Assembly: GCA_002363615.1 (NCBI GenBank)
Contig: DEWK01000007.1
Span: 62,001 to 126,000 of the forward strand
Direction: 5' to 3'
Source of the DNA: Lachnospira sp. UBA3212
GTDB taxonomy: Bacteria; Bacillota; Clostridia; Lachnospirales; Lachnospiraceae
DNA length: 64,000 nt
Shown here piece by piece: positions 8,751-17,776 of this stretch (positions are counted from its first letter, which is position 1; every line of letters starts with the position of its first letter). The position numbers were made by a program, and so were the translations under genes. Below the pieces are notes generated by a model. The model was given only the letters and a program-made list of their open reading frames with translations, searched no databases and had not been told where the DNA came from.

Positions 8751-9467
8751 CTACTCTGTTTCCTTAAAACTATAGTTTCCATCTTCCATATATTGACTCA
8801 TATCCAGTTTTCCCCGCTTCTTTCGAATCACCGGTAGCATATCCGCTAAATCACTCATCTTTTCAGCCAACTGGTCTCCACGACCCAGTTCAACGCTTAG
8901 TCTTCGAATATAAATCGTAAGATCCATGGTCTTTTCATCTACCTGTATTTTCTTTACCTTGAACTGGTATTTTTCAATTAACTTTGTAAGATTTAAAAGT
9001 TCATCAAAGACATCATCATCTTCCACCGGAAGGGCTTCCATCATCACCACCTGGTCAAAATGAAATCCCGTTACCAAAGGAACTCCATTGATTTTGGTAT
9101 CAGAACTTTCCACCACAATTCCATCTTTATCTAAGTAGATATAACATCCGGCATACTCCAGATAGGCGATGAGTTTTTTTTCGTAAATGGTAATCTTTAC
9201 CTCTGTAAGTGAAACAAATTCGATTTCATATTTTTCCACAAAGGGAATACTTTTTTCATCCCTAAATTTTGTTTCCAGATAAAACAAAGCTGTGATGGGA
9301 TGTTTTTCACTACCAAATATACGGTTGATTACCGTTTCTTTACTGTTATTTACCGATCCTTCTACACGAACCGTTTTAATCCTGATGAAACTAAGGACCA
9401 ATACCATAATTCCCAAAATTGCAAGGACCGTGGCAAAAGCGATCAAACGTTTTCTTCCATTGCTCAT
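8751..9467 (-). CDS. ftsQ: Cell division protein FtsQ/DivIB
   Basis: A 238-residue bitopic membrane protein: short cytoplasmic tail, transmembrane helix at about 8-28, a POTRA domain from about 30 to 100 (starting IKTVRVEGS), then the FtsQ beta domain. It scaffolds FtsL/FtsB-type proteins at the septum. It lies 1 bp after ftsW and before ftsZ, the usual Clostridia order. Sequence is divergent, as usual for this family, but length, topology and location agree. Confidence 0.88.
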   Translation of the reverse strand: MSNGRKRLIAFATVLAILGIMVLVLSFIRIKTVRVEGSVNNSKETVINRIFGSEKHPITALFYLETKFRDEKSIPFVEKYEIEFVSLTEVKITIYEKKLIAYLEYAGCYIYLDKDGIVVESSDTKINGVPLVTGFHFDQVVMMEALPVEDDDVFDELLNLTKLIEKYQFKVKKIQVDEKTMDLTIYIRRLSVELGRGDQLAEKMSDLADMLPVIRKKRGKLDMSQYMEDGNYSFKETE

Positions 9468-9468
9468 T

Positions 9469-10701
9469 TTAATACTCCCGAACGACCGTTGTTTCTCTTA
9501 AGAATTCCTTTTGCTTAATAGAAAGGGATACCGAAAATACAAGAGCAAACTCTACCATAGTTAATACCATAGAGGAACCACCATAACTAATTAAAGGTAA
9601 CGTAACACCTGTATTTGGAATTAAACCCGAATTGATTCCCATATTCAAATAGGCATGAAGACCAATATGCAAAATCACTCCCCAGGTAATAATCGACCCC
9701 AAAAGAGTCGGTGAATTAACGGCAATGGCAAGCATACGATATAGAATATAAAGATACAAAAAGGCAAGCAGAACAATTCCTACAAAGCCAAGTTCTTCTG
9801 CGATTGCAGAAAAAATATAGTCATTGTAAACCTCCGGTATACTTACTTTTTGTATTCCATTGCCAATTCCCTTTCCTAAAAAACCCCCAGACCCAATGGC
9901 ATATTTTCCTTGAAGAATCTGGTAACCGGTTCCCTGGGCATCTGCTTCCGGATTTAACCATACGGTGATTCGCTTAGCACGGAAACCGCTTCCTCCCCGG
10001 TCTGTTATACTATGAAAAGCAATCACCAAAGCCAGAACACAAATTCCAATTCCTGCCACTTGAAAGAAGAACCTCCAGTTTTTAGAAAAGGTAAAAATGA
10101 TTAAAAGTCCGATCAGAGCGATTACCGCTGCAGAACTTAAGTTGCTGGTCATAACCCCAAGAAATATTGCCGGAAAAATTACATAATAAGTGGCAACCTT
10201 GATGATGACCTCCGGCTTTCTCATTCGTTCTCCCTGTTCTGTAATTACCAAGGCCAACATCAAAATCATGGTAATTTTTAAAACTTCTGCCGGTTGAACC
10301 TGGATGAAATATAGATTTACCCATCTAGTCGCACCGTTTTTAGTAATACCCAAAGGGGTTTTTACCATACAAATCAAGAAGAAGGATAAGATATAGGCCA
10401 GCTTATAAAGGAATCTTAACCGATAATAATTAAAGGCTATAATCATCGTTCCTAAAACACAGCCCACCACAATATTTCGGCACTGTTTTCTTACAAAGAA
10501 AAAGGAATCTCCATTTTGTGTTTCATAGGCATAATAAGAGGTTGCACTATAAAGCATCAATAGACCAAATAAAATCAAGAGGATTACTGCAAATATCAAA
10601 CCATAGTCAATCAAACCCTTTTGCTCTCGAATCTGAATACCGTTGCTTAAAACTTTCACATTCTTATTCTTTTTTCCCCTATGTTTCGAATAATCTGCCA
10701 T
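9469..10701 (-). CDS. ftsW: Septal peptidoglycan polymerase FtsW/SpoVE (SEDS family)
   Basis: A 410-residue SEDS-family membrane protein with about ten transmembrane helices. The C-terminal signature GLIPNTGVTLPLISYGGSS is intact, and the conserved acidic/Arg loop (GGSGFRAKRITVWLNPE) is present. SEDS proteins polymerise lipid II with a class B PBP, here probably the PBP at 13.1-15.4 kb. The position in the dcw cluster favours FtsW/SpoVE rather than RodA. The cytoplasmic N-terminus is basic. Confidence 0.92.
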   Translation of the reverse strand: MADYSKHRGKKNKNVKVLSNGIQIREQKGLIDYGLIFAVILLILFGLLMLYSATSYYAYETQNGDSFFFVRKQCRNIVVGCVLGTMIIAFNYYRLRFLYKLAYILSFFLICMVKTPLGITKNGATRWVNLYFIQVQPAEVLKITMILMLALVITEQGERMRKPEVIIKVATYYVIFPAIFLGVMTSNLSSAAVIALIGLLIIFTFSKNWRFFFQVAGIGICVLALVIAFHSITDRGGSGFRAKRITVWLNPEADAQGTGYQILQGKYAIGSGGFLGKGIGNGIQKVSIPEVYNDYIFSAIAEELGFVGIVLLAFLYLYILYRMLAIAVNSPTLLGSIITWGVILHIGLHAYLNMGINSGLIPNTGVTLPLISYGGSSMVLTMVEFALVFSVSLSIKQKEFLRETTVVREY

Positions 10702-10730
10702 GCATCCTCCCTTCCTTTTATCTGTACTTT

Positions 10731-12083
10731 TTATAAATTACGAACATACTCCTTAAAGAGATCTCCTCTCTGTTCGTAGGACTGAAACATATCCCAACTA
10801 GCACAGGCAGGTGAAAGAAGAACATTCTCCCCTGGCTTTGCCAGCTGACTGCTAAGTTTCACTGCTTCCTCTAAGGACTCTACTACATGAATATTATGAA
10901 AGCCCTTCTTTTCTGCGCAAGCCCTGATCTTATCCTTAGTGACTCCAAGTAACACCAAGTCCTTAATGGTGTCCTTAAAAGCATCCACCCACTCATCGTA
11001 TTCCGATCCCTTGTCATAGCCACCTGCAATCAAAACGGTTTTCGATGGCATAGCTTCAATCGCCTTCATGGATGCATCGGTGTTGGTTCCCTTTGAATCG
11101 TTATAATATTTTACACCATTCACTTCTTTTACAAATTCAATTCGATGTTCTACCGCTTGGAAGGAATAAACTGTCTGTAAGATCACATCCATTGGCACTC
11201 TCATAAAATAAGCTACCGCAATGGCAGCCATAACATTTTCCACATTATGCATGCCCACAAGTTGCATCTGACTTACATCCATTAACCGTTCTCTTTGGCC
11301 ATCTACCGCAAGATAGATTCCACCATCCTGATAGTAAATTCCCTCCTCTAAGACCTGTTTGCTAGAAAAGAAAAATGGCTTACAAGTTAAAGTTTTTGCA
11401 AGTTTTGGAAGATATTCATCCTCATGATTCAAAACACAAATCTCCTCATACGTCTGATTCATAGCGATCTTCATCTTACAAGCCGCATAGTTCTCCATGG
11501 TATGATGGCGATTCAAATGGTCTGGTGTAATATTTAAAACTGCAGATACCTCCGGATGAAATTCATGGATTGTCTCTAACTGGAAGCTTGAAATCTCAGC
11601 GACTGTTACAGACTCCTCTCCCATCTGATCTGCAACCCCTGTATATGGAATTCCAATATTTCCAACCACGAAAGCACTTTCAAAATAATTTTTAAAAATT
11701 TCACCAATCAAGCTAACGGTGGTAGTCTTACCATTGGTACCTGTTACAGCTGCCAGTCTACCCTTGGAACATACATAGGCAAGTTCTATCTCACCCCAAA
11801 TCAAAAGTCCAGCCGCCTTTGCCTTTTCTACAAATGGTGCTTCCACAGAGATTCCCGGGCTTAATACAAGGATCTCATGAGAGGCAATCGCCTCATTTGT
11901 CAACTCCCCTGCCACTAACGGTAAGGTATATCCGGGAAAATGATCTTTCACCCGGTCATAAGTCATCGATTCATTCCCGTCGTATAGGGTTACTTCTGCA
12001 CCTTTTTTTAATAATAACTTAGCCGCTCCGATTCCACTTTTTCCAAGTCCTGCCACTAAAATATGTTTACCCTTTAATTCCAT
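10731..12083 (-). CDS. murD: UDP-N-acetylmuramoyl-L-alanine--D-glutamate ligase
   Basis: A 450-residue cytoplasmic Mur ligase adding D-Glu to UDP-MurNAc-L-Ala. The N-terminal substrate domain starts GKHILVAGLGKSGIGAAK, the ATP motif is TGTNGKTTT at about residues 114-122, and the C-terminal ligase domain carries the conserved YNDSKGTN. Length is typical. It lies between mraY and ftsW with 27-29 bp gaps. murE, murF, murG and murC are absent from this cluster. Confidence 0.96.
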   Translation of the reverse strand: MELKGKHILVAGLGKSGIGAAKLLLKKGAEVTLYDGNESMTYDRVKDHFPGYTLPLVAGELTNEAIASHEILVLSPGISVEAPFVEKAKAAGLLIWGEIELAYVCSKGRLAAVTGTNGKTTTVSLIGEIFKNYFESAFVVGNIGIPYTGVADQMGEESVTVAEISSFQLETIHEFHPEVSAVLNITPDHLNRHHTMENYAACKMKIAMNQTYEEICVLNHEDEYLPKLAKTLTCKPFFFSSKQVLEEGIYYQDGGIYLAVDGQRERLMDVSQMQLVGMHNVENVMAAIAVAYFMRVPMDVILQTVYSFQAVEHRIEFVKEVNGVKYYNDSKGTNTDASMKAIEAMPSKTVLIAGGYDKGSEYDEWVDAFKDTIKDLVLLGVTKDKIRACAEKKGFHNIHVVESLEEAVKLSSQLAKPGENVLLSPACASWDMFQSYEQRGDLFKEYVRNL

Positions 12084-12110
12084 CTTAATTCCTTTCCAGT
12101 AACTTTTTTA

Positions 12111-13064
12111 TTATAACGCAAGAAGGCCAATCAAGCAAAGGATTACTGTAACAATTGTAAACCCTGCCACAACCTGGGTCTCTGCATATCCACAAAGTTC
12201 AAAATGATGATGGATTGGTGCCATCTTAAAGAAACGCTTTCCTCCTGTTGCCTTAAAGTATAAAACCTGAATGATTACTGATACTACCTCTAAAAGATAG
12301 ATAAAGGCCACCAAAACAATAAAAATTGGCATTTGCAAAAGATAAGCCGTTCCTGCCACAAATCCACCCAAGGCAAGGGACCCCGTATCTCCCATAAACA
12401 CTCTTGCAGGATTGACATTAAACAGGAAAAATCCCATTAAAGCCCCTAAAAGAGCCCCAGAGGAAATCGTAAGATTTGATCCAAACTTAAAACTTACAAG
12501 CAAGAAAAATACTGCAATCACAATCGTTACGCCAGTGGCAAGTCCATCTAAACCATCGGTGAAATTCGAACCATTTACAGTACCAAGAATTGCTACAAAT
12601 AGGAGAATCCAATAGAAAACTCCGAAATCCAAGGAACGGTCTACAAACGGAATGACCACTTCGGTTCCCAGTTTGGTATACTTAGCAAGATAAAAAGCAA
12701 AGGCTCCGGTTACCAAAAACTGTAATCCCATCTTCTGCCAAGCCCGAAGGCCTAAGTTTCTTTTCATTACTACTTTAATGTAATCATCTAAAAAACCAAT
12801 CAATCCGAAGGCAAGGGTTAAAACAATAACCGCAAGCACCTCTTTATCTCCCTTGCAAAATACAAGACCAGCAACTGTAAATGCCAGTAAAAAAACGATA
12901 CCTCCCATGGTAGGAGTTCCAGACTTGCTCTTATGCGCTTCTGGTCCTTCCTCTCGAATATACTGTCCAAACTTTAATTTCTGAAGCATAGGAATCACTA
13001 TCGGACAAAGAATCGTAGAGATTGCAAATGCCAATAAAATCGTATAAATCACTGTATTTTCCAT
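12111..13064 (-). CDS. mraY: Phospho-N-acetylmuramoyl-pentapeptide-transferase
   Basis: A 317-residue polytopic membrane enzyme making lipid I from UDP-MurNAc-pentapeptide and undecaprenyl phosphate. The catalytic aspartates appear in FLDDYIKV and NFTDGLDGLATG, and the MAPIHHHFEL loop is intact. Ten hydrophobic segments fit the family. It uses the carrier recycled by UppP, encoded at 36 kb. Confidence 0.97.
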   Translation of the reverse strand: MENTVIYTILLAFAISTILCPIVIPMLQKLKFGQYIREEGPEAHKSKSGTPTMGGIVFLLAFTVAGLVFCKGDKEVLAVIVLTLAFGLIGFLDDYIKVVMKRNLGLRAWQKMGLQFLVTGAFAFYLAKYTKLGTEVVIPFVDRSLDFGVFYWILLFVAILGTVNGSNFTDGLDGLATGVTIVIAVFFLLVSFKFGSNLTISSGALLGALMGFFLFNVNPARVFMGDTGSLALGGFVAGTAYLLQMPIFIVLVAFIYLLEVVSVIIQVLYFKATGGKRFFKMAPIHHHFELCGYAETQVVAGFTIVTVILCLIGLLAL

Positions 13065-13098
13065 AATAAATCCGCGTCCTTTCCTGCATTACATTCCC

Positions 13099-15351
13099 CT
13101 AATATCCTGTATCACTTCCATCCCCACTGCTATCCCAAGTATCGGTATTCTCTGCTCCTGTATCATAGGAATAAGTATCTGATGAATCACTATCGTAAGT
13201 ACTGGTATCTCCTGTACTTGCCCCATATGAATCGATAACACCTAAACTTTCATCGGTTAAACTTGCATCCGAATCACTCTCTTCTACCTCAAGGGTAGGG
13301 TAGATATTCATATAAGGTAAAACCTCTGACATAATCATATTAAAGAATCTGGTAGCATAGGCCGAATTATCGGAATCCTCCTGCGGAGTATCAATAACCA
13401 CATAGCACACTACCTCCGGATTACTAATTGGCACACCTCCAATAAAAGAAAGTACATACTGGTTATTTCCTCTAGGTAACTTTTCCGCTGTACCGGTTTT
13501 TCCTCCAACCTCGTATCCATCAATATCTGCTCTAAAACCGGTTCCATCTGTTACCACTTCTCTTAAAGCCTCACGCAAATACTTCGAAGTTTCAGCAGTA
13601 ACCGTCTGCTTCACCGGAGTTGTATCATAATTTTTAATTACTGTTCCATCTACTGCCTCAATACTTTTCACCACATGAGGAGTATAATAATATCCTCCAT
13701 TAATCAATGAACAAAAGCCCGAAGCAATCTGTGGCATGGTCACTGTGAAATTCTGACCAAACGAATTGGTGGCAAGAGACGTATCTCCATAAGTGGTTCC
13801 CTCTGCAAGTAAAATACCATTTGCTTCTCCCGGCAAGTCAATGCCGGTATAATTTCCAAAACCGAATCTGCTCTGATATTCTCGGTACTTATCCGCCCCC
13901 AATTTAAATCCAATGGACATTAAGGCATCGTTACAGGATTTCGCCAAGGCACCCGATAGTGTTAAAACGCCGTGCCCACTATTTTCACTACACTTAATAT
14001 AGAAATCAGCAACCTGTTCTCCACCATCACAATAGAAGGTATCTTCCGTAGTAACAACGCCTTCTTCTAAAGCAGCTGCAATGGTAAAAGGCTTTGCCGT
14101 AGAACCAGGTTCAAAGGTATTGGAAATAATCTTATTTTTCCACATGTTACCCCTGGCAGTAGAAAGTGCCGTATTTAACTTATCGATTTTTTTTTGAAGT
14201 TTCTCAATCTGAGTATCCAGACTATCTTCTTCCTCTTGACTATCCTCTGTGGTCTCACTAATTTCTTCTTGAGATAAAACGTCATCATAATACTCGGTTT
14301 CTTCCGTGCTTTCTTCACCACTTGTGGTCTCTGCTTCCCCACGTAAAGCCTCAAGTCTGCTTAACTCTTCTTGATATTCTTCTAATTTTTTTTCTCTCTT
14401 TTCGTACTTTTCAGCTCGTTCCTCTCCATAGTAGGTCACATAGTCCGAAGGATTACTTAAGTCATATTCCTTATCGCTAGCCATAGCTAAAATCTCACCG
14501 CTATTAGGATCCATGACTAAAACAGAAATCTCCGCAGAATTAATCTCAGCCTGATATTCAGCGATTTTTTCTTCTACAATTTGCTGGATTTTCATATCAA
14601 TGGTAGATACCACATTACTTCCATCCACCGCAGCCTTTTCAACATTCTCCACGGTATCATCCGAATCTGAACTTACATAAGTGAATTTTCTTCCATCTGT
14701 TCCAATCAAATAGTCATTATAGGAACCTTCAATTCCATAGGTAGGAGTGGAAGATCCCGTAGAAAAACCCAATACATGGCAAGCCAAGGTCTGATATGGA
14801 TATCTTCTTTGGTAAGATTCTTCAAAACTAATCCCTTTGACTCTGGTATTATCCCCTGATTCTAAAAGAGCTTTCAAATCAGAAATTTCATCAAAGCTTA
14901 ATTTCTTTAGATCACTTCTTACATAGTAGCGAGTATTGCTTCTAGCATTTAACTCTTCCACTAATTCCTCATAGGTAAATTCATTAAATGTATCTGTTAA
15001 GGCCTTCATGGTCGCCTCAAAATACTTGTCATCCAAAATGGTTTTAGGATCCAGTACAACAGTATATACCTTAATACTAGTGGCAAGGATATTACCATTG
15101 CAATCTGTGATATTTCCACGTTTATAAGGAAGAACGGAAGAGGTGGATTGTTGTTGGTCTAAAACAATTTTCTCATAATCCTTACCATTTTCAAAGACCA
15201 AACGGAAACAATTAACGAGTACCGCAACTACAACAAGAAGGGAAAGAAGCACAATCAACTGCATCTTTCCCTGCATCCACCTGGTTATTCTTGAATATTT
15301 TTTATATTTCTTATATACTCTTCTTTTTCTCCGACGGCTTCTCTGTGCCAT
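13099..15351 (-). CDS. Class B penicillin-binding protein, divisional transpeptidase (FtsI/SpoVD type)
   Basis: A 750-residue monofunctional transpeptidase with a transmembrane helix at about 31-49, a PBP dimer domain and a transpeptidase domain. Catalytic motifs are STAK (Ser417-Lys420), SCN (472-474) and KTG (618-620). Two features are unusual. About 90 residues at roughly 310-398 form a charged insertion of two predicted coiled-coil arms around a Glu/Ser/Thr linker, directly before the catalytic segment. A C-terminal tail after ~690 is Ser/Asp/Thr/Tyr-rich. No PASTA domain is present, unlike classical SpoVD. Location between ftsL and mraY indicates the septal PBP paired with FtsW. Confidence 0.93.
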   Translation of the reverse strand: MAQRSRRRKRRVYKKYKKYSRITRWMQGKMQLIVLLSLLVVVAVLVNCFRLVFENGKDYEKIVLDQQQSTSSVLPYKRGNITDCNGNILATSIKVYTVVLDPKTILDDKYFEATMKALTDTFNEFTYEELVEELNARSNTRYYVRSDLKKLSFDEISDLKALLESGDNTRVKGISFEESYQRRYPYQTLACHVLGFSTGSSTPTYGIEGSYNDYLIGTDGRKFTYVSSDSDDTVENVEKAAVDGSNVVSTIDMKIQQIVEEKIAEYQAEINSAEISVLVMDPNSGEILAMASDKEYDLSNPSDYVTYYGEERAEKYEKREKKLEEYQEELSRLEALRGEAETTSGEESTEETEYYDDVLSQEEISETTEDSQEEEDSLDTQIEKLQKKIDKLNTALSTARGNMWKNKIISNTFEPGSTAKPFTIAAALEEGVVTTEDTFYCDGGEQVADFYIKCSENSGHGVLTLSGALAKSCNDALMSIGFKLGADKYREYQSRFGFGNYTGIDLPGEANGILLAEGTTYGDTSLATNSFGQNFTVTMPQIASGFCSLINGGYYYTPHVVKSIEAVDGTVIKNYDTTPVKQTVTAETSKYLREALREVVTDGTGFRADIDGYEVGGKTGTAEKLPRGNNQYVLSFIGGVPISNPEVVCYVVIDTPQEDSDNSAYATRFFNMIMSEVLPYMNIYPTLEVEESDSDASLTDESLGVIDSYGASTGDTSTYDSDSSDTYSYDTGAENTDTWDSSGDGSDTGY

Positions 15352-15380
15352 AATTAACCTGCTCCCTTACTGTAGCATTC

Positions 15381-15869
15381 TTACTCCACAGGCACATCTT
15401 TTACCTGCTTCATATATTCATCAGAGCTTCTTGTATAGAAGTAAACCTGATCCTTACTTGCTACTACCATTCCCAGTTCTGATTCTGCCTTTTGACAAAT
15501 TTCTTCATAATCAATGGAACTATTAATGTTATATTCCAGTTCGTCATTACTTGCAACAACATTCGCTAAATCCTTCTTCAATTCAGCAATCTGCTCATTT
15601 TCTTCGGTAATCCGGTTTTGATAATTGATCAACATAACAAAACCAGAAAAAACTACGCATGCAAGAACAAGACACATCAAAACATCAATAAAACTCATTC
15701 TCTTTAGTGAATTACGTCTATTTTCCACGGAACGGCTTGTTTCGATTGTCTCTCTGTGGATCTCTTTTCTTCTTCTTACAGGTGCTGCCTCATAAGCTGC
15801 ATTCCCATTCACACCATACCGATTGTTACCAGATCTCCTCCTGGCATCATATGTTCTTCTTTCTGCCAT
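15381..15869 (-). CDS. ftsL: FtsL-like septum formation protein
   Basis: A 162-residue bitopic protein: a basic cytoplasmic region of about 57 residues, a transmembrane helix at about 59-82 (FIDVLMCLVLACVVFSGFVM), then a short leucine-zipper-like coiled coil and a C-terminal motif (CQKAESELGMV...) of the FtsL/DivIC family. Position between rsmH and the PBP gene is that of ftsL. Sequence identity in this family is low, so the call rests on topology and synteny. Confidence 0.8.
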   Translation of the reverse strand: MAERRTYDARRRSGNNRYGVNGNAAYEAAPVRRRKEIHRETIETSRSVENRRNSLKRMSFIDVLMCLVLACVVFSGFVMLINYQNRITEENEQIAELKKDLANVVASNDELEYNINSSIDYEEICQKAESELGMVVASKDQVYFYTRSSDEYMKQVKDVPVE

Positions 15870-15912
15870 ATTTTACTCCCATTCCAGTTGCCTTACAACC
15901 CCATTATTGTTC

Positions 15913-16875
15913 TTACACTTCATTAATATGCTGCCACTGAGTGCCCTTTTCAAAGACCCGAAGCTTTGCACTCTTAGCCCTGCTATTTTCCTCCATCTCT
16001 TCTTCTGAAGGTAAGATTGGCTTCCTAGTTATTACCTTTCCTTTTGATTGACGACCACATACGCAAACCGGAAGTTCCGGCGGACAAACACATGGTCGCT
16101 CTGCTGTTTTAAACATCTGTTTGACAATTCGGTCTTCCAAGGAATGGAAGGTGATAATCTCAAGCCTTCCCCCAAATTCCAAACAATCAATCATGTCGTT
16201 AATGCTCTTTCTCAGTACTTCCAATTCTTGATTTAATTCAATTCGAATCGCCTGGAAGGTTCTTTTTGCCGGGTGACCACCATTCTTTTGCATCTTCATA
16301 GGAATCGATTTCTTAATGATTTCTACAAGTTCATAGGTTGTCTCAATCGGCTTTTCTGCTCTTGCCTGCACAATATGTCTAGCAATGCTCTTTGCACATT
16401 TATCTTCCCCGTAATCCCAAATCATTCGAGAAAGTTCAAGTTCCGAATACTGATTTACAATATCTTTCGCTGTTTTTTTCTGTCTGTCGTCCATTCTCAT
16501 ATCAAGCGGACCATCATGCATATAGGAAAAACCTCTTTCTCCATTGTCCAGCTGATAAGAAGAAACTCCCAAATCTAAAAGGATTCCATCCACCTTTTCA
16601 ATTCCGAGACTTCTTAAGACTTCTTTCATCTGACAGTAATTACTTCGAACAATAAAGACTTTGTCTGAAAATGGTTCTAAACGCCTGGTAGCTGCTTCGA
16701 TGGCATCCTTATCCTGGTCAATTCCAACCAGTCCTCCGCCTTCCCCGAGTCTTTTGCAGATCTCATAGGAATGACCAGCGCCACCAAGTGTTCCGTCAAC
16801 ATAAACCCCTTCCTTCTTGATGTTCATATTTTCAATTACTTCATCTAATAAAACGGATTTATGCAAAAACTCCAT
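15913..16875 (-). CDS. rsmH: 16S rRNA (cytosine(1402)-N(4))-methyltransferase
   Basis: A 320-residue SAM-dependent methyltransferase (MraW). It begins with HKSVLLDEV, has the SAM loop DGTLGGAGHS at about 28-37, the LDLGVSSYQLD motif near 100, and the RTFQAIRIELNQEL and ITFHSLEDRIVK motifs. It modifies C1402 of 16S rRNA with RsmI. Standard second gene of the dcw cluster, 21 bp after mraZ. Confidence 0.97.
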   Translation of the reverse strand: MEFLHKSVLLDEVIENMNIKKEGVYVDGTLGGAGHSYEICKRLGEGGGLVGIDQDKDAIEAATRRLEPFSDKVFIVRSNYCQMKEVLRSLGIEKVDGILLDLGVSSYQLDNGERGFSYMHDGPLDMRMDDRQKKTAKDIVNQYSELELSRMIWDYGEDKCAKSIARHIVQARAEKPIETTYELVEIIKKSIPMKMQKNGGHPAKRTFQAIRIELNQELEVLRKSINDMIDCLEFGGRLEIITFHSLEDRIVKQMFKTAERPCVCPPELPVCVCGRQSKGKVITRKPILPSEEEMEENSRAKSAKLRVFEKGTQWQHINEV

Positions 16876-16896
16876 ATTCCTTCCTCTTCTTATCTC

Positions 16897-17340
16897 CTAA
16901 AACGTAAAACCTGAAAGATCATACTGCTGACCAAGATCGTTAGCCAATGCCACTGGATCAATGTCATCCATATCACTTTCAAACTGACTCTTATTCCAAA
17001 TTTCAACCTTTTTAATATCACCTACAAATAAGCAATCCTTATCCAGATTTGCATAGTCACGTAAGTTTGTTGGGATTAATACTCTTCCCTGTTTATCCGG
17101 AAGAACCTTAACTGCACCACTTACCATAAATCTCTGTAAGCTACGCGCTCTTGCATCTAAGGATGGAAGTTTACTGAGCTGTTCAACGAAGGATTCCCAT
17201 TCATCGGATGGATATACACATAAGTTGTGATCTAAGCCTTTTGAAATGTAAAAAGCATCTCCCAGTTTTTCTCGAAACTGAGCTGGAATGATGATTCGTC
17301 CTTTTGCATCAAGACTGTGCTCATATGATCCGCTAAACAT
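16897..17340 (-). CDS. mraZ: Transcriptional regulator MraZ
   Basis: A 147-residue protein with two SpoVT/AbrB-like repeats, starting MFSGSYEHSLDAKGRIIIPA with the second DKQGRVLIPTNLR near residue 80. MraZ represses the dcw operon by binding direct repeats in its own leader, and such repeats are present here at 10-bp spacing. I chose ATG 17340, preceded by AGGAGG, over an upstream in-frame start that would cross the repeats. Confidence 0.96.
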   Translation of the reverse strand: MFSGSYEHSLDAKGRIIIPAQFREKLGDAFYISKGLDHNLCVYPSDEWESFVEQLSKLPSLDARARSLQRFMVSGAVKVLPDKQGRVLIPTNLRDYANLDKDCLFVGDIKKVEIWNKSQFESDMDDIDPVALANDLGQQYDLSGFTF

Positions 17341-17374
17341 GTATACCTCCTTTCTGAACTGCTCAGGTTTATCT

Positions 17375-17401
17375 CCCACCTTTTACCACTCTTCACCACT
17401 T
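17375..17401 (-). promoter_or_regulatory. MraZ box: three GTGG repeats at 10-bp spacing
   Basis: On the minus strand GTGG occurs at 17396-17399, 17386-17389 and 17376-17379, each in an AAGTGGTGA-like unit, exactly one helical turn apart. The array lies downstream of the promoter and 35 bp before the mraZ start. Direct repeats at this position are the known MraZ operator in other bacteria. Confidence 0.85.
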
Positions 17402-17439
17402 GGTGACATAGAAAATGGTTCTCCGTTATGAACAACCTT

Positions 17440-17468
17440 ATTTTATCGTATTTTTTAAGCTTTTGCAA
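17440..17468 (-). promoter_or_regulatory. mraZ / dcw operon promoter
   Basis: -35 TTGCAA (17463-17468), 17-bp spacer, -10 TAAAAT (17440-17445) on the minus strand. Transcription would start near 17433, placing the MraZ box about 30-60 bases into the leader, where a bound octamer could block elongation or initiation. Confidence 0.8.
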
Positions 17469-17556
17469 CTCCCCTAAATTTTGTAGTTTCCATCGAATAA
17501 ACCACTATTAACAACTATATTTTGTGATTTCAAAAAGATAAATCACTAGATTTTCC

Positions 17557-17577
17557 AAAGGTGGTGAAAAGTGGGGG
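17557..17577 (+). promoter_or_regulatory. Second, oppositely oriented GTGG repeat pair
   Basis: The plus strand has AAAGGTGGTGAAAAGTGGGG: two GTGG units 10 bp apart (17561, 17571), matching the mraZ-leader repeats but pointing toward ychF. It is about 90 bp upstream of the dcw -35 and 100 bp upstream of the ychF -35. A MraZ site is inferred from similarity only. Confidence 0.45.
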
Positions 17578-17676
17578 GTCATCCCTAACTTAATTCATAA
17601 AAAAATAATTTTTACCAAACTTTAGTAGTCACTTTTGTATATTTTGTCTATTGGTTTTTTACTTCTTTAAGATGTT

Positions 17677-17705
17677 TTGACAGGGTAAGCGCTTTATGCT
17701 AAACT
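17677..17705 (+). promoter_or_regulatory. ychF promoter
   Basis: -35 TTGACA (17677-17682), 17-bp spacer, -10 TAAACT (17700-17705), about 70 bp before the ychF ATG. Confidence 0.75.
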
Positions 17706-17776
17706 TACTCTGCTGTGTGCTTTTAAATTTCAATCAATCCACCAGCAAAAGAGACGTTAGAAAAGAGGATTATTTC

